From Talpa occidentalis (taxonomy: Eukaryota > Chordata > Mammalia > Eulipotyphla > Talpidae), in the NCBI RefSeq assembly GCF_014898055.3, contig NW_023605194.1:101067258-101131257 (forward strand): a stretch of 64,000 nucleotides of DNA. The letters are read 5' to 3'. Position 1 is the stretch's first letter. Every line of letters starts with the position of its first letter. This document shows, one piece after another, positions 1 to 12,014 of this stretch. Under the pieces are notes generated by a model that was given only the letters and a program-made list of their open reading frames with translations, did no database searches and had not been told where the DNA came from. The position numbers and the translations under genes are program-made.

Positions 1-299
1 AGAATATATGTCTAGAAAAGTAACATAGTCCACAACTTGAATGATTTTATAAAACTGAATATTTCCATGTCATGAGCACCCATATCAAGAATGATATCAC
101 CAGCAATCAGAATCCTTCTAATACCCCATGCAGTTAATGTCCCACACAGGCAGCCAGTATTTTTCACTTCTAACAGATAAGTTAGTTTTACCTGTTTTGT
201 GATTTAGTGGATTGGACTCACACAATTTGCAGTCTTTTGTAGCTGGCTCTACTAATTCAGAATTTATGTTTGTATGATATTGTTAGCTACAGTGAAGTA

Positions 300-470
300 T
301 ACTCATTACTGTATAGTGTTCCATTGTGTGAGAATACTACAACATGGACAGCCATTCATCTCTTGATAGGTATTTGGGTAGTTTAGAACTTGCTATAAAT
401 ACAAATATCGCTGTGATGAACATTCCATTACATGCCTTTTGATGAATACATGCACATGCTTCTGTTGATT
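300..470 (-). repeat. L1 3'-region fragment (old)
   Basis: Read on the minus strand this matches the familiar stretch of the L1 3' part. On the plus strand one sees TTCCATTGTGTGAGAATAC followed by the antisense of the 'small cattle of ORF2/3' UTR' motif, ending near GATGAACATTCC. It is diverged and truncated at both ends. The short minus-strand reading frame over it is a shadow of the repeat, not a gene. Confidence 0.7.
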
Positions 471-544
471 TACTGTGTCTTATATTATGCAGATGACCTG
501 TTTTAACAGATATTATTGCCAACATTTGACAAATAGAAATTCAC

Positions 545-640
545 ATAGCATATATTAAAAGGTGTGACTGTATACTTCTAAATAATAGACAGTGTTGTAA
601 AGCAATGTTACCTCAATAAAAAAATACAATTTAAAAAAAT
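545..640 (+). repeat. L1 3' terminus fragment
   Basis: A short piece ending in the typical L1 3' terminus GCAATGTTACCTCAATAAAA and an A-rich tail. The same terminal words recur at the ends of the L1 copies near 8.35, 12.37 and 42.77 kb of this window, which supports the call. The 5' part is missing or too diverged to follow. Confidence 0.6.
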
Positions 641-704
641 TCACTGAACATGTATATTTAGAAATAAATGCAAATTAATTTCATCCCAAAAGAAAGAAGA
701 AAAT

Positions 705-982
705 GGGGCCTCCCTGGTGGTGCAAGGGGTAAAGCACTGCACTATGAAGCAATCTGCAGCCTGTGCAGCATGATTTCGATTCCCGGCTGGCCAGGAAGCA
801 ACCCACATGGTGAGGCAGACCTCTACTGTCTTGTCTGCTGCTCCCCTCAGCAGTGTATTTCAGTCAGTCTGCCTGTTCTGTTCCCCACTCTGTCTCTGGG
901 GAATCCTCTCACCCCCCGCATCTCTGGCCTGTATCCCAGCACTTGTGTGCATAAATAAATAAATCTTAAAAAAAAAAAAAAA
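705..982 (+). mobile_element. tRNA-like SINE copy 1 (subfamily B)
   Basis: A complete SINE. It begins GGGGCCTCCCTGGTGG, has an A-box-like TGGTGCAAGGGG and a decayed B-box region (GATTTCGATTCCC), the shared body CCCCTCAGCAGTGTATTTCAG, and ends CATAAATAAATAAATCTT plus an A tail. Imperfect 14-base flanking duplications (691-704 and 983-996) mark the insertion. It belongs to subfamily B (CTGGCCTGTATCCCAG before the tail). It lies at the start of an L1 relic and its two shadow reading frames are not genes. Confidence 0.93.
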
Positions 983-1586
983 AGAAAGGAGGAAAGGTCC
1001 TCAACATTACTAACCATCAGAGAAATGCAAAACAAAACCATAATGAGCTACCACTTCACATCTGTTAGAATGGTTATCATCAATGAGACAATAACAACAG
1101 GTGTTGAGGAAAATGTAGAGAAAAGGGATCCCTCAGGCACTGTTGGTGGAACTGTAAATTGGTAAAGCCACTATGGAAAACAAAATGGAGGTTCCTCAAA
1201 AAAAATTAAAATAGAGCTGTGATTCTATTTTTTTTTTTTTTAGATTCAGCACTTCTGGGTATTTGTCCAAAGAAAATGGAAACACTAATTCAAAAATATA
1301 TAGGCACTTTTCATGTTCATTGCAGCATTATTTTCAATAGTAAGAAATGGAAGAAGCCATTTGTCCATTGATGGATGAATAGATAAAGAGATGATGGCAT
1401 TCAATATATGTATACACTTGTGCACAAACACTGGAATATTATTCAGTCATAAAGAGAATGAAATCTTCACATTTGCAACAATATGGATAAATCTTGAGGG
1501 CATTATGCTAAGTGAAATAAATCAGAGAAAGGTAAATTGTGTACGTTCTCACTTATATATGGAATCCAAAAAAAAAAAAAAAAACA

Positions 1587-1855
1587 GGGCCTCCCTGGAG
1601 GCTCAAGGGGTTAAGCACCACACTGTGAAGCAATCTGTGGCCTCTACAGCACAAGTTCGATGCCTGTCCGGCCAGAGACAAACCCACATGGCACAGCCGA
1701 CCTCTCCTAACTCGCCCACTGCTCCCCTCAGCAGTGTACTTCAGTCTGCCTGTTCTGTTCCCCGCTTTGTCTCTGGTGAATCCTCTCACCCCCCTGCATC
1801 TCTGGCCTGTACCCCAGCTCTTGTATGCATAAATAAATAAATCTTAAAAAAAAAA
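1587..1855 (+). mobile_element. tRNA-like SINE copy 2 (subfamily B)
   Basis: Full-length SINE, starting GGGCCTCCCTGGAGG and ending GCATAAATAAATAAATCTT followed by A10. A B-box-like AGTTCGATGCC is visible near 1654. It sits in an A-rich stretch of the surrounding L1, so the target duplication cannot be fixed. The 149-residue plus-strand reading frame at 1391-1840 runs from L1 through this SINE and is a chance translation. Confidence 0.93.
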
Positions 1856-1895
1856 GCCAAAAACTCAAGCTTATAAACAGAGAAAGATGGTGGCT

Positions 1896-2169
1896 GCCCT
1901 GGTGGCACAAGGAGTTAAGCACAGCACTGTGAAGCTATCTTCAGCCTCTGCAGCACTGTATGAGTTCGATCCTTGGCAGCCAGGGAGCTACCCACATGAC
2001 ACAGCAGACCTCTCCTGTCTCTCCTGCTGTTCCCCTCAGCAGTGTATTTCAGTAGATCTGTCTGTTCTGCTCCCCACTCTGTCTCTGGTGAATCCCCTGA
2101 CACCCTGCACCTCTGGCCTATACCCCAGTTCTTGTATGCATAAATAAATCTTAAAAAATTAAAAAAAAA
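1896..2169 (+). mobile_element. tRNA-like SINE copy 3 (subfamily B) with 13-base target duplication
   Basis: Full-length SINE (GCCCTGGTGGCACAAGG at the 5' end, lacking the first few bases; GAGTTCGATCC as B box; CATAAATAAATCTTAAAA tail). It is flanked by the perfect duplication AAAGATGGTGGCT at 1883-1895 and 2167-2179. The duplicated bases belong to the host L1, proving that the SINE inserted into an existing L1 3' UTR. Confidence 0.95.
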
Positions 2170-2489
2170 GATGGTGGCTTCCAGAGCAGGGAAAATGGGA
2201 GAAGATGGTCAAAAGGCACAAATGTCCAGTCATGTCATGTGTATATAATGTACAACATGGTGATTGCAGTTAATAATACTATATTGTATATTTGAAAGTC
2301 ACTATTAGTGTAGATCTAAAAAGTTCTCATCACAAGAAAATAAATATTTGTAAATATGTTGATGGATATTAATTAAATTTAGGTGATCATCTTACAATAT
2401 AAATAAATATTAAACTATGATATTGTATACCTGAAGTTAATATAATATTGTATGTTGATTATATCTCAATAAAAATAAAGGACAGAAAC

Positions 2490-4530
2490 AAATTGGTTAG
2501 CCACTGAACTCTTGAGCATCACATATAAGATATATCTATGGAAAAATGTACCTGAATAAGTAGAATAAAATTTTTTCAGTTATTTTTATATCAAAAAGTT
2601 TCAATGGAGTCTCTTCAAATGATTGACTTTCAAGAAAGGAATTTTTAATCATATAGGTGATGTATTCTAAATTTTGACTTTGTGAATAATGGAAAGAGTG
2701 TTTATTGGGGCATGCAGCGGCACTCAAAATGCCCTTTCTCCACATAACATGTCAGAATAACAGATGGCATGCTCTGTGAAGAAAATTAATTTAAATAAGT
2801 CAGGTAAAAACCCACCTTTCTTGAAAGAAAAGATATTTTGTATAAGAAGTACATCTTATTTATTGCCTACCTGGAGAGGTAATGTATTCAGGTTTTTCCA
2901 ATCCATTCCTTTGCGACAAAACATACTTCAAACACTGATCATGAGTATTATCCCTTCTCAAATCCTCCTACACACAGTGTAATCATCATTATTCATCACT
3001 TAATTATATAATTCTAAGTTTCTAATTTGACAAAATTTGCTTTCTTTTTCTTAGCTATAGCAACTATAGTGAGTTTTTATTTGATACTACGAGGAATACC
3101 TTGAAAAAATATAACCATATTATTTCACTGATTTTTAACATGTGATAAGTTACCATGCCTACTGCTTCTCTGTTTTAACTACAGGTTCTTAAATTTTAAA
3201 TTCTCTAAAAATTTGTTTCATTTTATAAAATGTTATATTTTCTATCTAATACAGATATTCAAACATGTCTTGGTAATTTCCAAAAGACCTATAAAAAGCA
3301 ACATTTATCACTATCATGTTAATAACCATTTCACAAAAAAAGTCCTAATTTAATAAACTTCTAAAATAGAATATACCTCTTTCATCAGAGATATTTTACA
3401 AGAATATTACGGATAATTTAAATGTATAGAAAATACCAACATCAGGGTTTGTAGATATCTATTCAACCTCAGAGTTGTATACTAAATGTATGTAGTTGTA
3501 AGTAAAAAACTGCGTACTTGCACATAATATCTAGTACAGATACATGGTATATGTGAATGTGAACATATGGCTCAATACTCATTAACCCAAGAGTGATTTT
3601 CAATTTTCTGTTATGCTCAATACACTATGCTAAAAGCTCAAAGGATATTAAGGCCAAGTGCAACAAATAACATCACCTGGGAAGGGATATAATGCAGGCA
3701 CACAAGTGAGTGTAGGTTACAAAATTTTTATGAGCCATGCGAAAGTTACACAGAAGGACTTAATTTATAAATGTAGGTAGTGGGATTTTGTGAAGAATGA
3801 GGGGTGTGGGAGGACAATTAAAAACTATGTGAGTTTTGAAAATGATGGATAGAAACTTGTAGACATGTGATATAGGCATTATATGAAGAAAAAAAAAACA
3901 CAAGGAAAGGGATGAAGAGAGAAAAAGGAAACAGTTTAGTTTGATTGGCACATAAACTATACAATATGTTATGTACTGTGCCAATTCTATCCCAACCAGG
4001 ATAATATGGTCACCTTAATTCTGATTTCTAAACAGGTGGAAGACTTCCATAGTTACTTAATTTCTCCAAATCTCTACTCCCTAATTTTTAAAGTAAGTTG
4101 AACTTTATTAGTTTCTAAACACAAAACTTATGAAACCTCAGTCATAAATTCATGTTGTGGATGATATGTGTTATTAATTTGATTATTTACACACATAAGA
4201 CCGTCACAAGAAAAGATAATATGGTCCTTTACTTCTGTAGACAAATATGCTTGAGAAAATAGTCATAAAATGTCTGTTAAAATGTGCACTTATCAAGGAA
4301 AATTATCATCATTTGGGTAACAATTTTATACTTAAGAAATTAAAAGAAGCTAAAAATACATAAATAGAGAAACGAAAAATAGTAACTAGGAAAAATGACA
4401 TGTGTACATATGCCAACAAATTAGATATGGTTAGAAAAGTACTTGCAATCATAATAACTAGGATAAAAAGAATTCCACACAATGAACAAATCAAGCATAT
4501 CTATAGGAAACATTTGTTAAAATAATGTGA
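2490..4530. other. no recognised feature
   Basis: AT-rich sequence with scattered short reading frames under 75 codons and no codon pattern, splice-flanked exon or repeat family that I recognise. It may hold old, unrecognisable repeat fragments. Confidence 0.5.
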
Positions 4531-4539
4531 ATTATAATA

Positions 4540-4770
4540 CTATGTAACTTTCAGGTACACATCATTGGGAATCAATGTGTGTACACTACAGTAAGTTCAC
4601 TGCTAAAGGCCTAATTCTATTCTTCACTGTACAATTATCCCCTTTTTCCTAACTTACCCTCTCCCTTTCCCTATTCCCTCTGGTAACCACTAAGTGGTCT
4701 TATAGTCCAAAATTCTATTTTTGTTTTGTTTAGTCCATCTGCTTGATTATTTTCTATATGTACCACACAT
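4540..4770 (-). repeat. L1 3' UTR fragment
   Basis: Antisense L1 3' UTR: the plus strand shows TTTCAGGTACACATCATTGG, a pyrimidine-rich block (CCTAACTTACCCTCTCCC), then CTCTGGTAACCACTAAG and the TTTTGTTTTGTTTAGTCC block. This order of words is characteristic of reverse-complemented L1 3' UTRs. It lacks a clear tail or target duplication, so it is an old, eroded copy. Confidence 0.82.
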
Positions 4771-5159
4771 CAGAAAGAAGTTTAAAAGAATAACAAAGAA
4801 AAAAAGTAGTATCAATTTTATGTCATTCTTTAGATCAAAATAATTACAGGTAAGGAAAATAATAAGCACACTGTCTTCTTGGATGAGTATATTCAATATC
4901 ATAAATGTAAATATTTGCTCTATAAAAGTCAACAGGATTAGTTTAACCCAGATGAACAAGTTATTTCTGGTATGCTAATGGAAGAAGAAAAGAGGCAAGA
5001 ATTGTAAAGAATATTTTGATGAAAAACTACACTGAGAGAACATATCCATTCCTGATGATATAAAACCACAATAATTACAGCCATTTTCACTTCAGCATGA
5101 ATAAATATACTAAAGAAAGAGATGAAAATGCCCAAAATAGAATATGTTTAAGGCCTTTC

Positions 5160-5790
5160 AGAAAGACATTCAAGAATGTGGAGAATTTAAAAAGGCCTAA
5201 CATATATATAACTGGAAAACCAGAGTAGAAGAAAGAACAGAGCAGAAACAATATCTAAAATAATAGTGTTGATAAATTTCCAAAATAAATGACAGGTGCC
5301 AAACCAAAAATTCAAGAACCCCAGAAAACACTGAGTAGGATAACTATTAAAAAAAAAATAAAGAAAAAAAGGAAAAAAAGAAAGACCTGGGTACATCAAA
5401 ACATTATACTCAAACTGCAGCAAATCAAAGACAAAAATAAAATTTTCAAAGAGATGTCATGGAAAGAACTCCTTAGCTACAGGGAACACAGATAAGAGCA
5501 ACAAGAGATTTCTCATTAGAAACTATTCAGGCAAGAAAAGAGTAAAGTGACATATTTACATTTTGAAATAAAGAAAAAACACCAAACTAGTTTTTTTATC
5601 CAGCAAAATTATACTTCAAAAATGAAGAAAAGAATATAGACTTTCTCAGACAAAAATAGAGGAAATTCTTCTCTAGGAACTTGGACTGAAGAAACATTAA
5701 AATTATTAATTCAAGGAAAAGGAAAACAGCATAGGTCATAAACTTTGATCTACATAACGAGAAAAAGCACTAGAAATGAACGAATGAAAA
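5160..5790 (+). repeat. ancient L1 (L1M-like) internal fragment
   Basis: Contains the order of words seen in old L1 elements: GATTTCTCATTAGAAACTAT, ATCCAGCAAAATTATACTTC, AAAAATGAAGAAAAGAATAT, then CTTTCTCAGACAAAAATAGAGG. These resemble the upstream part of old mammalian L1M copies. The reading frame is broken by stops and an A-rich insertion near 5350-5385. The 68-residue frame across 5289-5495 is lysine-rich only because of that A-rich stretch. Confidence 0.72.
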
Positions 5791-5799
5791 TCAGGTGAA

Positions 5800-7540
5800 T
5801 TAATTCAATTTTCTTACTCTTAATTGATGTAAAAAAATATATGTTAAAGTAATAATAGTAATAATGTATTGAGTGCTATGATGGCTTTCTATGCTAAAGT
5901 AGGGAAAATTCAGTAACCTCCAACTTGGATACAGTTTTTCATAGAGACCCAAAGATGACATTTTTTGAAAGAGAAAATGAAATTTGTCACAGGAACCAAT
6001 AAGCAAGACTATGATTACAAAGTTAATTAAAAATACAAATATAATAGTGCTAGAATCATGTCCTCTCCACTGACCTAGAGTATGAGCAGGCTAGTACAAT
6101 AAAGAGAATGCTTTATTCATCAAGACATTTTGACCTTTTTATTCAAAGATTTTTGACTTTCATATTGCAATTTCAAGGTATAATTTTTTAAAGAAATAAT
6201 GAGAACCTTATCAAATCTTTTAAGGTTAAATTATTTGTGCAAAGATACAGAACCAACCTATGCAAAAGTTGGCTTAAATCCAAGTCCTTTGTTCGGAGTT
6301 CTATGCTTATGCCATGAAATGTATCAATAGCTGAAACATTTACTAGCTCTTTGGAACTGAGAGTTCATTATGGTAATCACAGTTATTATTAAATTCCAGT
6401 ATGGACAATTTGTTTGTCTATGTTTCAAAAATTTATGATCCAAGAATCATTAATCTTATATTGCTATTAATTGTATTAAGATCAGAACATATTTAGTTTT
6501 ATACTTTTTAATAGTTTCTTTGATATAAAAGTATGTTTACAACTACTAACTATATGTTTTCCTTGACAAAGTGTTTATTTTAAAAGATTGAACAAACTGC
6601 CTATTCCAGTATATACAGTTTAATAAATGATTAGCTAATATGCTTAATAATGACTTGCAATTTATTTTTGGTAGAACAGAGGTGATAATTATTTAGTTTC
6701 TGTTACTATAGATTAGCCACTTCATTTATTCATTTGTTAAAATCCACTTTTAATTGTTTTAGTTTCCTTAAAAAAATCCCCAACATGTTCTATATGGAGG
6801 TTATAATGGACTTACTAATTGGATATTGACTACTATTTCTTCAATCCATCTTCTGATGGCAAGGTGTTGATTACTGTTCATTGAATAATTCCCAAATTGC
6901 TCCACATCTACCTAAAATTACTTCTATGATGATCTCATAAAACTTTCATTTTCAATTAACTAAAATAGGACTCCAGAGAAAATAAAGAATGGCTCTACTT
7001 TAAAAAAAAAAAATAGAAAGTGGCAACATGGAAAAACATTTAATATCTGTAAGAAATGCTATTAACTTCAGGGTTGCTCAATATTTTCCATTGTTAGAAT
7101 ATGTTCCTTGGGAGTACCAGAAAGAAGCTATGTGAATATATGAAATGTTAATATCAATTGGAATAAATTATTTCTTAGCTTATTAATTGACCTAAATGAT
7201 AACCTAACAAAGTTTTCTTCTAAAACTGAGATCAGTTGACTTTACCAGGCTATAGTATCCTTAACATTCGGGATATATTGATTCCCATGGCTAGGATATC
7301 TGTAAATATATCCTTATATGTGCTGTTGAAACACACAGATTTTAGTGCTCAGTTTCATTTAATAACATTATTATGCATTTTCAAAAAGAGAGATTAATCT
7401 TCATTTATAGATTTTTCTATCTCATTGTTGGTAATCTTTTCATCTTCATACAACATAAGTGCAATCCATAATAATTATAATCAGTGAGATATAATTATCA
7501 AATATTCTTTACTTTGGAGGTTATTAAGTTTAAATATCAG
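5800..7540. other. mostly unrecognised; possible MIR at 6205-6315
   Basis: AT-rich. The stretch 6205-6315 (TTGTGCAAAGATACAGAACC, then AAATCCAAGTCCTTTGTTC) has the layout of a MIR second half on the plus strand, but similarity is weak. Nothing else was recognised. Confidence 0.4.
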
Positions 7541-7549
7541 GTTTTAAAG

Positions 7550-8356
7550 TGACAGGGCGGGTGCAGGTCTCGGCCAGACAGGCAAATGCTGGTGAGGGGG
7601 TGGAGAGAAAGAAACACTCTTCCACTGTTCCTGGCAATGTAGACTGGCTCAGTCCCTATGCAAAGTCACGTGGAGGTTCTTGAAAACACTAAAAATGGAT
7701 ATTCCATAGGACACAGAAATTCCACTCCTAGGTATTTACCTAACAATCACAAAAACACTAATTTAAAAGAAAACCTGTACCCCTGTGTTTTTTGCAGTAT
7801 TATTTACAACAGCTAAAATATGGAAACAATCTAAATGTACCAAACAAATGAATGGATCAAGAAGATATGGTCCATATACATAATGAAATATTATTCAGCA
7901 ATCCAAAAAGTTAAGCTCATGCCATTGGCAGCAACATGAATGGCACGGAAAGGGATTATGCAAGGCAAAATAAGTCAGAAGGAGAAAGATAAATGATAGA
8001 CGGTTTCACGTATATGGGGAATATAAAGAAACCAAACAAAAGGTCACACAAGGACAAACCTTGAAAACTAAGGGCAGATATGACTCATGCAGAAACTGAG
8101 AGGGGGAAGAAAAGGGAGGGAGGGGGGAAAGTAAAAACAGGGTAGGATAGAGCTGTGGACTACCAATATGGCCACCAGAATGGGAGTGTGGTGGAGCAGC
8201 GGAAACAAAAGGGAAAAGAGGATCTAATGAGGGATTACGATTATGGGGGATTTTGGTGGTGGGTATGGTGAAATAACATAGATATGTAGAGGTGTAAACC
8301 TATACCCCTAAGATATATACTGTGATGTAAATTAACATTATCTTAATAAAAAATAA
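7550..8356 (+). repeat. L1 3' end with purine-rich 3' UTR tract
   Basis: A well-preserved L1 3' end on the plus strand. It shows CTGTTCCTGGCAATGTAGAC, ATTCCACTCCTAGGTATTTA, TATTATTTACAACAGCTAAA, GGCAAAATAAGTCAGAAGG, a purine-rich 3' UTR tract at about 8098-8150, and the terminus ATTAACATTATCTTAATAAA. ORF2 is represented only by its last codons and is broken; the copy is 5' truncated as most L1 copies are. It is less diverged than its neighbours. Confidence 0.95.
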
Positions 8357-8369
8357 GGGGGATTTATCA

Positions 8370-9800
8370 ATTACCTAAATAAACGTTAGTGAAATAAAAA
8401 ATACCTTTCATTTTTATTAGAATATATTCTGTATTCAATAAACATTTGCTTCTGTTTTATATTGTATTCTATATGCATACTGTTGCTGACACTGTGGGGT
8501 AAGTTTTTCTTTACTTATTTGACTTTTGTAAAAGATTTTTAAAAACTACCTTATTAAACCATTTTTTACCCCAATGAAACTTCTTAATTTCAAGGAATTT
8601 GAAATTAAGACTAGAGGGCAAATTCTTTTTCGCAAACTCACTATTCACGGAATACTCTTTTGATCTTTCTTTGAAGAAATTACCTTCACCAAAATTAATT
8701 TTAGCATAAAAAAATGGAAACTAAAGACTTTACTACTGATCTTACCAATATATAAAATATTATAAGATGTTTTGTTTGTTAAAATATAATAGATTTCAGT
8801 GATTATTCTGGTTGATAAAATGAATTTAATTTGAAAAAATTTACTTGAGTGCTTTCACTCTGTAAGAAAGATAGCATTCTCATACCTTTCTTGACAGAGA
8901 AGAAAGAAAAAACTATACTATTTTATAGTTATAAAATTTACCATCAGGAGATTCTTGCTATAATTGAACTTCAACATGAAAGTAGGAACAGAGGTTATCT
9001 AGGGATCTAAGATTCTGCACTAGCAGATATATCTAACATCTTTGTTGTTATAAGTAAGAAGATAAATAGGACTCATGTAGACTCCAAGAACAAGCAATTA
9101 GTTTCCTGGAAAGTATTGTGTAACTAGAAAGTTGATTGTGGACACTTTACCACCCACATAACTACAATTATCAGACAGGATAATTGGAAGTATATAAATG
9201 CAAAATGGATATTCTGAAGATAAACATGATTATTCATATATCCCTTCCTCACTTGGAAACAAGTACAAGTTTAGTTGGGTAACCCCCTAGTGACAATACT
9301 GATTTCACCACATAGTTATTAGAGCAGATTTTATCAAACATCAGATCAACAACAACTAAAATGGTAGCTTGATGTTTTCATGTTTATTGCTATGATAATT
9401 AGTAGTTTAAGCCTCTGCTTAATTTTTGTATTAACCATTTGAAGTTTTACATTCTGTCATTCTTATTCATACTCTTTTCCATGTTTTATTCTGTTTGACT
9501 TTCCTTTCAAATATAGAAGCCTATCTAGAAAGATTAGCCCTTTAACAGCCGTTTTGGAAAACATAATATTAACAAAATTACATAGCCAAAACCAAAGTAA
9601 ATTATATGAAATATGCATGCCCATGTGGGATATTCTATTTCACTGTAATAGAATTGTTTCTTTCTAAACCATGACATTATTCTTCATACCTCAAATATGA
9701 CCTTCTCTATGCACTTTTATGTTTTAGAAATATCTTCCAAAAAACAGGTTCTATTGCACAATGTCAACAAATTCTGCTTATTGACATGCATAAAAGTCAG
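8370..9800. other. no recognised feature
   Basis: AT-rich single-copy-looking sequence without a supported reading frame or repeat family. Confidence 0.5.
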
Positions 9801-9805
9801 ATAGT

Positions 9806-9995
9806 TTTTATTTATTTATCTATTTATTTATTTATTTATTTGGGGTAACACTGGTTTACAGCACTGTATGTGATTCACAAAACAGGATCACTCACACTTC
9901 CTCAGAGGCATATCACCACACCACAACCACCACCAAGATACCCACAATCCTACACTATGGTCCACTGAAATAGGGCTTTTTTTTTTTAATGGTCA
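9806..9995 (-). repeat. L1 3' terminus, 5' truncated, with (TTTA)n tail
   Basis: The plus strand starts with a (TTTA)n run at about 9808-9841, which is the tail of a minus-strand L1, then GGTAACACTGGTTTACAGCA, CTCAGAGGCATATCACCACA and ACCACCAAGATACCC. The same 3' UTR words appear in the minus-strand L1 at 19.6 kb, confirming the family and orientation. Confidence 0.9.
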
Positions 9996-10242
9996 ATGAT
10001 AATCTGCCTGAAGTCTGAAGTATACCAAATAAATAACTACCTTTGGAAGCCTTAGAAATAATTTATTCTTTAAATAATTTATTCCTTTCATCTCTATCTC
10101 TTGATTTTACTCTCTATCTCTAGTGTTTGCACATGTGCGCACTCTCAAATCTTTCCTGTACTATTAAGTAATTTCACCAATAATTTAATCTTTAAAAATC
10201 ATTAGAAAAAAGAAAAATCAGTGGAAAGAATCATTAATTCAT

Positions 10243-10511
10243 GGGCCTCCCCTGGTGGCGCAGAGGTTGAGCGCTGGGCTGCAAAGCTGCCCGCCCGCAG
10301 CCTCTGCAGCGCCAGTTCCATCCCCGGACACCTGCGAGAGTCCCACATGGCACGCAGACCTCTCCTGCCACACCCGCTGCTCCCCTCAGCAGTGTATTTC
10401 ATCAGTCTGCCTGTTCTGTTCCCCGCTCTGGCACTGGTGAATTCTCTCACCCTCCCACACTTCTGACTGTACCCAGTGCTTGTATAAATAAATAAATAAA
10501 TCCTTTAAAAA
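10243..10511 (+). mobile_element. tRNA-like SINE copy 4 (subfamily A), young-looking
   Basis: Full-length SINE: GGGCCTCCCCTGGTGGCGC, then the subfamily A signature GTTGAGCGCTGGGCTGC, CACGCAGACC and TTCTGACTGTACCCAGTGC, ending (AATA)n and TCCTTT plus A's. It has 14-base flanking duplications AATCATTAATTCAT (10229-10242) and AATCATTAACTCAT (10512-10525), with a single mismatch. CpG sites are still present (GGCGCAG, GAGCGCTGG, CAGCGCC), which suggests a recent insertion. The overlapping small reading frames on both strands are repeat translations. Confidence 0.96.
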
Positions 10512-10529
10512 AATCATTAACTCATGAAG

Positions 10530-11800
10530 AAATATTACTGAAGATAACTTTTTAAAGCAACAGTGCCACGTACACATCAGTACCTGATACATAAGATGGT
10601 CGGAGAGTAACAATATGAGTTTCTTGTTTTATATATTTTTTGTTTTATATATTTTTGTTTTACATATTAAAGCCAGTGTTCAAATATTCAAAATACAAAT
10701 CAATGAAACATTTTAATACAAATATATATAATTTATATAAGTAAATTAGACATGTCTTTCTAAGTGCTGATTTGGAGTGCCTATACCTACCCATTAGTGG
10801 TGTATCCACAGCACCATCAAATATTTTTGGAATTATTTTCAGAGACACAAAAACACCAATATTGTAGTCACAGTTCATATTTTAACATCAAGTAAATGCT
10901 GGACCTTGTCATCTTTCTAGTCAACATACAACTTTGAATTCCTTTTTTAAGGCTGCCAAACTTTGTTGCCTCCACTGCCGACACTTTTGGTAGCACGTGC
11001 AGAGTGATTCTACTCTACAAGCACATTATGGATAGAAATTGCTCCTTTCTCATGTCTGAAAATCCTATACAATAACTTAGTGTTATGCACATGGCAAATG
11101 TTGAATAAATACTTCCTAAATTATAAGTTGTTCAAGCTGTGAAGGCAATTCTCACAGACTAATTCTGAAATATTTAAAGTAATGGCAGTATCATTGGGAT
11201 AAATACATAGCTTCCAAGCTGACTATTTTGGCTTGGGCAGCATTCATTTGGATGTCTACATTCTGGCATGTTTGTTGCAACTAGAAAGAAGTTTCATTAC
11301 TCTGACATGGTTTTGGCAAAAATCAGTGCAGAAGGAATCCAATCCAGAGGAAACAGCGTGGCAGTCAAAGGCAGGGATGTAATAACATTCCAGTTCAAGC
11401 AAACAACATTATGAATCAGGATCTTTAACAGTAGTCAGGGGGATGGCAGAATATCATTTATTTCAAAAAAAGACAGAAAGTAAAATATAATATCTGAACA
11501 AGTACAATGAAGAGATTTATTTGACATTAAGAACTCCATTCTGACTTAAGAATTAAGGCAAACACTTGGGTGTGCAGCATGAGGTATAAAAAAAAAAAAA
11601 ATCCTTACTCCAAGGCAGCAGATTTATTTGTAATTTATCCTTGGTTCCTAAATATTGAGTCAATGGCAACAACTTTAATTCAAGGCCCTACACAATTGTC
11701 AAATTAAGACTGTGGGTATTATTTTCTGCAAAGTTCACGGTTAGCTTAGGAATTCAGTACATAGTATATAGCTGATCAGTGAACCCAGTTAAATTGGTCT
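10530..11800. other. no recognised gene; possible short old L2/MIR-type tail
   Basis: Around 11060-11115 the words GCAAATGTTGAATAAATACT resemble the 3' end of an L2 or MIR-related element. The rest has no recognised feature. Confidence 0.4.
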
Positions 11801-11809
11801 AGACCACAG

Positions 11810-12012
11810 AACCTTCTAATATAAAGTTCTGTGATAGTGGAATTTTCTAATGCATGACCTAAATTGGGACTCACTAGCTACAATAACTACTGAGCACTTG
11901 AAATATAGAGAGCACCACTGAGGAGCTGACTGCTTAGTGGTATTTAATTATATTTCATTTAAATATAAATTTAAATGTGTCTAAAGGCTACCTTAGTGGA
12001 CAGCACAGGTCT
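11810..12012 (+). mobile_element. non-autonomous DNA transposon relic (hAT-like MER family)
   Basis: Shows the recognisable body of a small non-autonomous mammalian DNA transposon: GAGCACTTGAAATATAGAG, CACTGAGGAGCTGACTG, a TTTAATTATATTTCATTTAA core, then GGCTACCTTAGTGGACAGC. I know this word order from a hAT-type MER repeat but do not fix the subfamily name. It has no transposase gene and is long inactive. Confidence 0.75.
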
Positions 12013-12014
12013 AG

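Larger units (their letters stand above)
984..2480 (+). repeat. L1 3' half (ORF2 end and 3' UTR), split by SINEs
   Basis: The plus strand carries the classic end of L1 ORF2 and its 3' UTR: ACTAACCATCAGAGAAATGC, the ACTGTTGGTGGAACTGTAAA motif, GAATATTATTCAGTCATAAA, and CTAAGTGAAATAAATCAGAG. It ends TATATCTCAATAAAAATAAA. The element is dead: frames are broken, and SINE copies 2 and 3 interrupt it at 1587-1855 and 1896-2169. L1 segments are about 984-1586, 1856-1895 and 2180-2480. The sequence resumes exactly across each SINE, so this is one L1 copy. Confidence 0.92.

Noticed and set aside
1391..1840. 149-codon plus-strand frame as a gene
   Set aside because: It crosses the boundary from L1 3' sequence into SINE copy 2, so it is a chance fusion of repeats.
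5289..5495. Lysine-rich 68-codon frame as a nuclear protein
   Set aside because: The lysines come from an A-rich stretch in an old L1 relic.
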